Positions 15,988 to 18,088 of a DNA stretch of 18,088 nt are shown one piece after another (position 1 is the first letter of the stretch; every line of letters starts with the position of its first letter). Source of the stretch: Porticoccaceae bacterium (GTDB lineage: Bacteria; Pseudomonadota; Gammaproteobacteria; Pseudomonadales; Porticoccaceae); NCBI GenBank assembly GCA_002591625.1, contig PCDB01000063.1, positions 1 through 18,088 of the forward strand, read 5' to 3'. The notes beneath the pieces were generated by a model. The model did not search any database. It saw only the letters and a program-made list of their open reading frames with translations, and was not told the DNA's origin. The translations under genes and the position numbers were made by a program.

Positions 15988-18088
15988 ATGGCTCAAGTGA
16001 CCGTCGATAAATTAGCCCAAACGGTTGGCACTTCTGTTGATCGTCTTCTCAAACAGATGAAAGAAGCAGGGTTGCCTCATTCTAGTGCTGATGACTCGGT
16101 TTCCGATGAAGAAAAGCAGACACTTCTTGGTTATCTTAAGGGTCTTCATGGGGCCGTCGCGATCGAACCGAAAAAAATTACACTACGGCGCAAGACATTA
16201 ACTACGCTCAGGTCCGCGAATCGAAAGACTGTAAATATTGAGGTTCGAAAAAAGCGAACCTATGTCAAGCGTAGCGACGATGAGAATAACTCTTCTGACA
16301 AAACAGCGATGTCGGAATCGGCGGATACTGGTGCGGAGGCGGTTGGATCGTCAGTTGCTGCCTCAGCAACTGACGAGATTGAAGCCAAACGAGTCGCGGC
16401 AATTGAAAGCCGTATTAAAGCAGAGGAGGAAGAAAAAAAGAAAGCTGAGGAAGCAATACAATCAAAAGAAGAGAAAACTGAAAAGTCGGAATCGACTATC
16501 AATCGAGAGGGTGCAAGTACCAATAAGTCTGATCGCTCAACTAGGATACCTGTTGACCCGCAGCCTGTGATTGATTCTGCGCCAGAGAAAGGGCGTCGCT
16601 CCAATAGGAAGGTTGACGATGATGACATAATGCGTCGTGCCAAACGCCCAATCGGAAAAAGTGCCAAGAAGAAACCACGGTTAGTAATGGATGAAGTGGC
16701 TGATGAAGGACGAAAAAAAATGCGTCTTAAATCAGGCATTGCTGCGCCACTAAAGATAGATAATAAACATACTTTTCAAAAACCAACCAAAAAAATCATT
16801 CTTGAGGTTAGCATTCCGAATGAGATTACTGTTGCGCAACTTGCATCTAATTTAAATATTAAGGCTGGCGTTGTGGTAAAGGAACTCATGAAACTCGGGC
16901 TTTCAGTTTCGATTAATGAGAACATAGACCAAGAGACTGCTTTTTTACTGGTGGAGGAATTAGGTCACACGCCAGTAGCGGCTGTTGATGAGAATATTGA
17001 GACTGAGTTGGCGAAGCAATTTGATCTTCATAGGGAATCTGGGAAAGAGGCGCCAAGAGCTCCAATCGTTACTGTTATGGGTCATGTTGATCATGGCAAG
17101 ACCTCCTTATTGGATTATATTCGTGAGACTCATGTAGCCTCTGATGAGGCGGGTGGCATAACTCAGCATATTGGTGCATATCACGTTCGCACTTCAAAAG
17201 GAATGGTCACGTTTCTTGATACCCCGGGACATGCTGCTTTCACAGCAATGCGAGCCAGAGGTGCTAAAAGTACAGATGTTGTTATTCTTGTTGTAGCTGC
17301 TGATGATGGAGTTATGCCGCAGACAGAAGAGGCGATTCAGCATGCGAAAGCAGCCGATGTGCCAATAATTGTGGCGTTAAATAAAATGGACAAAGAGAAC
17401 GCCGACCCTGAAAAAGTTATGACTGAATTGGGCGCTAAAGATGTAATTCCTGAAGAATGGGGCGGCGACACACAATTCATAAGAGTATCGGCCCAAACCG
17501 GTGAAGGTATTGATGATTTGTTGGAGGCGATACTTTTGCAATCTGAATTGCTTGAATTGACTGCGGTTTATGATGGGCCTGCGAGTGGCGTGATAGTTGA
17601 ATCTCGCATTGACAAAAGTCGAGGGGTGATTGCTACCGCTTTGGTCCAGCAAGGTAATCTATGTAAGGGCGATTTTATGCTGGCTGGAGAGACCGTTGGC
17701 AAGATTCGCGCAATGACCAACGAGGCTAAACAATCCATTTCTGAGGCTGGCCCATCTATACCACTCGAGATTTTGGGTTTGGACGATGCCCCAAATGCGG
17801 GGGATGAATTCTTTGTCGTTTCAGATGAGCGAAAAGCAAAGGAAATTGCTGAGGTAAGACACGATCGGGCTAAAGCCGAGCGCAATATTAGGCAACAAGC
17901 AATAAAATTGGAGAATATGTTTTCTGATGTCTTGGAGAACGCAGCACATAATTTGAGAGTAGTAGTTAAGACTGATGTTCGAGGATCACTTGAAGCCCTT
18001 ACCGGTGCGCTTAACGACTTCGCGACTGACGAAGTTGCGGTAGATATCGTTGCATCGGGCATAGGGGGTATCACGGAGTCTGATATTA
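15988..18088 (+). CDS. infB: Translation initiation factor IF-2 (3'-partial)
   Basis: GTPase that places fMet-tRNA on the 30S subunit and promotes subunit joining. The window ends after 700 codons without a stop; E. coli IF-2 has 890. The first IF2_N domain is at 1-55. A long charged linker (about 60-250, rich in Glu, Lys and Arg) follows, then a second IF2_N-like domain with [13 protein letters not shown] and [15 protein letters not shown] (about 265-335). The G domain starts near residue 365: G1 [10 protein letters not shown]2 [11 protein letters not shown]3 DTPGHAAF, G4 NKMDK. Domain II follows, and the start of domain III/IV is cut near [13 protein letters not shown]. The ATG has GGGGAAC upstream. 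The linker is somewhat shorter than in E. coli (G1 at about 365 against about 398). Confidence 0.98.
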   Translation, partial: MAQVTVDKLAQTVGTSVDRLLKQMKEAGLPHSSADDSVSDEEKQTLLGYLKGLHGAVAIEPKKITLRRKTLTTLRSANRKTVNIEVRKKRTYVKRSDDENNSSDKTAMSESADTGAEAVGSSVAASATDEIEAKRVAAIESRIKAEEEEKKKAEEAIQSKEEKTEKSESTINREGASTNKSDRSTRIPVDPQPVIDSAPEKGRRSNRKVDDDDIMRRAKRPIGKSAKKKPRLVMDEVADEGRKKMRLKSGIAAPLKIDNKHTFQKPTKKIILEVSIPNEITVAQLASNLNIKAGVVVKELMKLGLSVSINENIDQETAFLLVEELGHTPVAAVDENIETELAKQFDLHRESGKEAPRAPIVTVMGHVDHGKTSLLDYIRETHVASDEAGGITQHIGAYHVRTSKGMVTFLDTPGHAAFTAMRARGAKSTDVVILVVAADDGVMPQTEEAIQHAKAADVPIIVALNKMDKENADPEKVMTELGAKDVIPEEWGGDTQFIRVSAQTGEGIDDLLEAILLQSELLELTAVYDGPASGVIVESRIDKSRGVIATALVQQGNLCKGDFMLAGETVGKIRAMTNEAKQSISEAGPSIPLEILGLDDAPNAGDEFFVVSDERKAKEIAEVRHDRAKAERNIRQQAIKLENMFSDVLENAAHNLRVVVKTDVRGSLEALTGALNDFATDEVAVDIVASGIGGITESDI

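Noticed and set aside
16238..16739. Long open frames inside the infB linker on both strands
   Set aside because: They are by-products of the Glu/Lys-rich, low-complexity codons of the IF-2 linker; the infB frame is continuous through them.

Overview
The window is a chromosomal segment of a gammaproteobacterium, probably a marine lineage with moderate GC. No taxonomic marker pins it further. Evidence for this is the housekeeping backbone ftsH-folP-glmM-tpiA-secG-tRNA-Leu(GAG) followed by initiator tRNA-rimP-nusA-infB. NusA also carries the two C-terminal acidic repeats typical of gammaproteobacteria, and the SecG, DjlA and FtsH sequences are closely E. coli-like. Both window edges cut genes: ftsH lacks its 5' end and infB lacks its 3' end.

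Left block (1-5095, all + strand): membrane protease FtsH (C-terminal 507 codons), dihydropteroate synthase FolP, phosphoglucosamine mutase GlmM, triosephosphate isomerase TpiA, translocon subunit SecG and tRNA-Leu(GAG), tightly packed. folP has no normal start codon in the place where homology says it should begin.

Middle block (5096-13600), an accessory interval lying between the tRNA-Leu and initiator-tRNA loci, a place where E. coli carries argG and yhbX. It holds a minus-strand SMP-30/gluconolactonase-family protein and about 1.2 kb of poorly coding, AT-rich DNA with the remains of a broken gene. Next come an SGNH-hydrolase domain fused in frame to a carboxymuconolactone-decarboxylase-like domain, and a three-gene cassette of TPP-dependent 2-oxoacid dehydrogenase E1 alpha, E1 beta and a free-standing lipoyl carrier of 84 residues. 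An ASCH-domain protein, a SAM-dependent methyltransferase and the J-domain co-chaperone DjlA complete it.

Right block (13644-18088, + strand): a near-consensus sigma70 promoter, an initiator tRNA, a strong intrinsic terminator in the leader, then rimP, nusA and infB. This is the classical metY-rimP-nusA-infB arrangement known from E. coli.

The two items most worth following are the E1 alpha/E1 beta/mini-lipoyl cassette, which has no E2 or E3 beside it, and the SGNH-CMD fusion. The fusion keeps a strong ribosome binding site and ATG exactly at the domain junction, and has stop codons one frame away.
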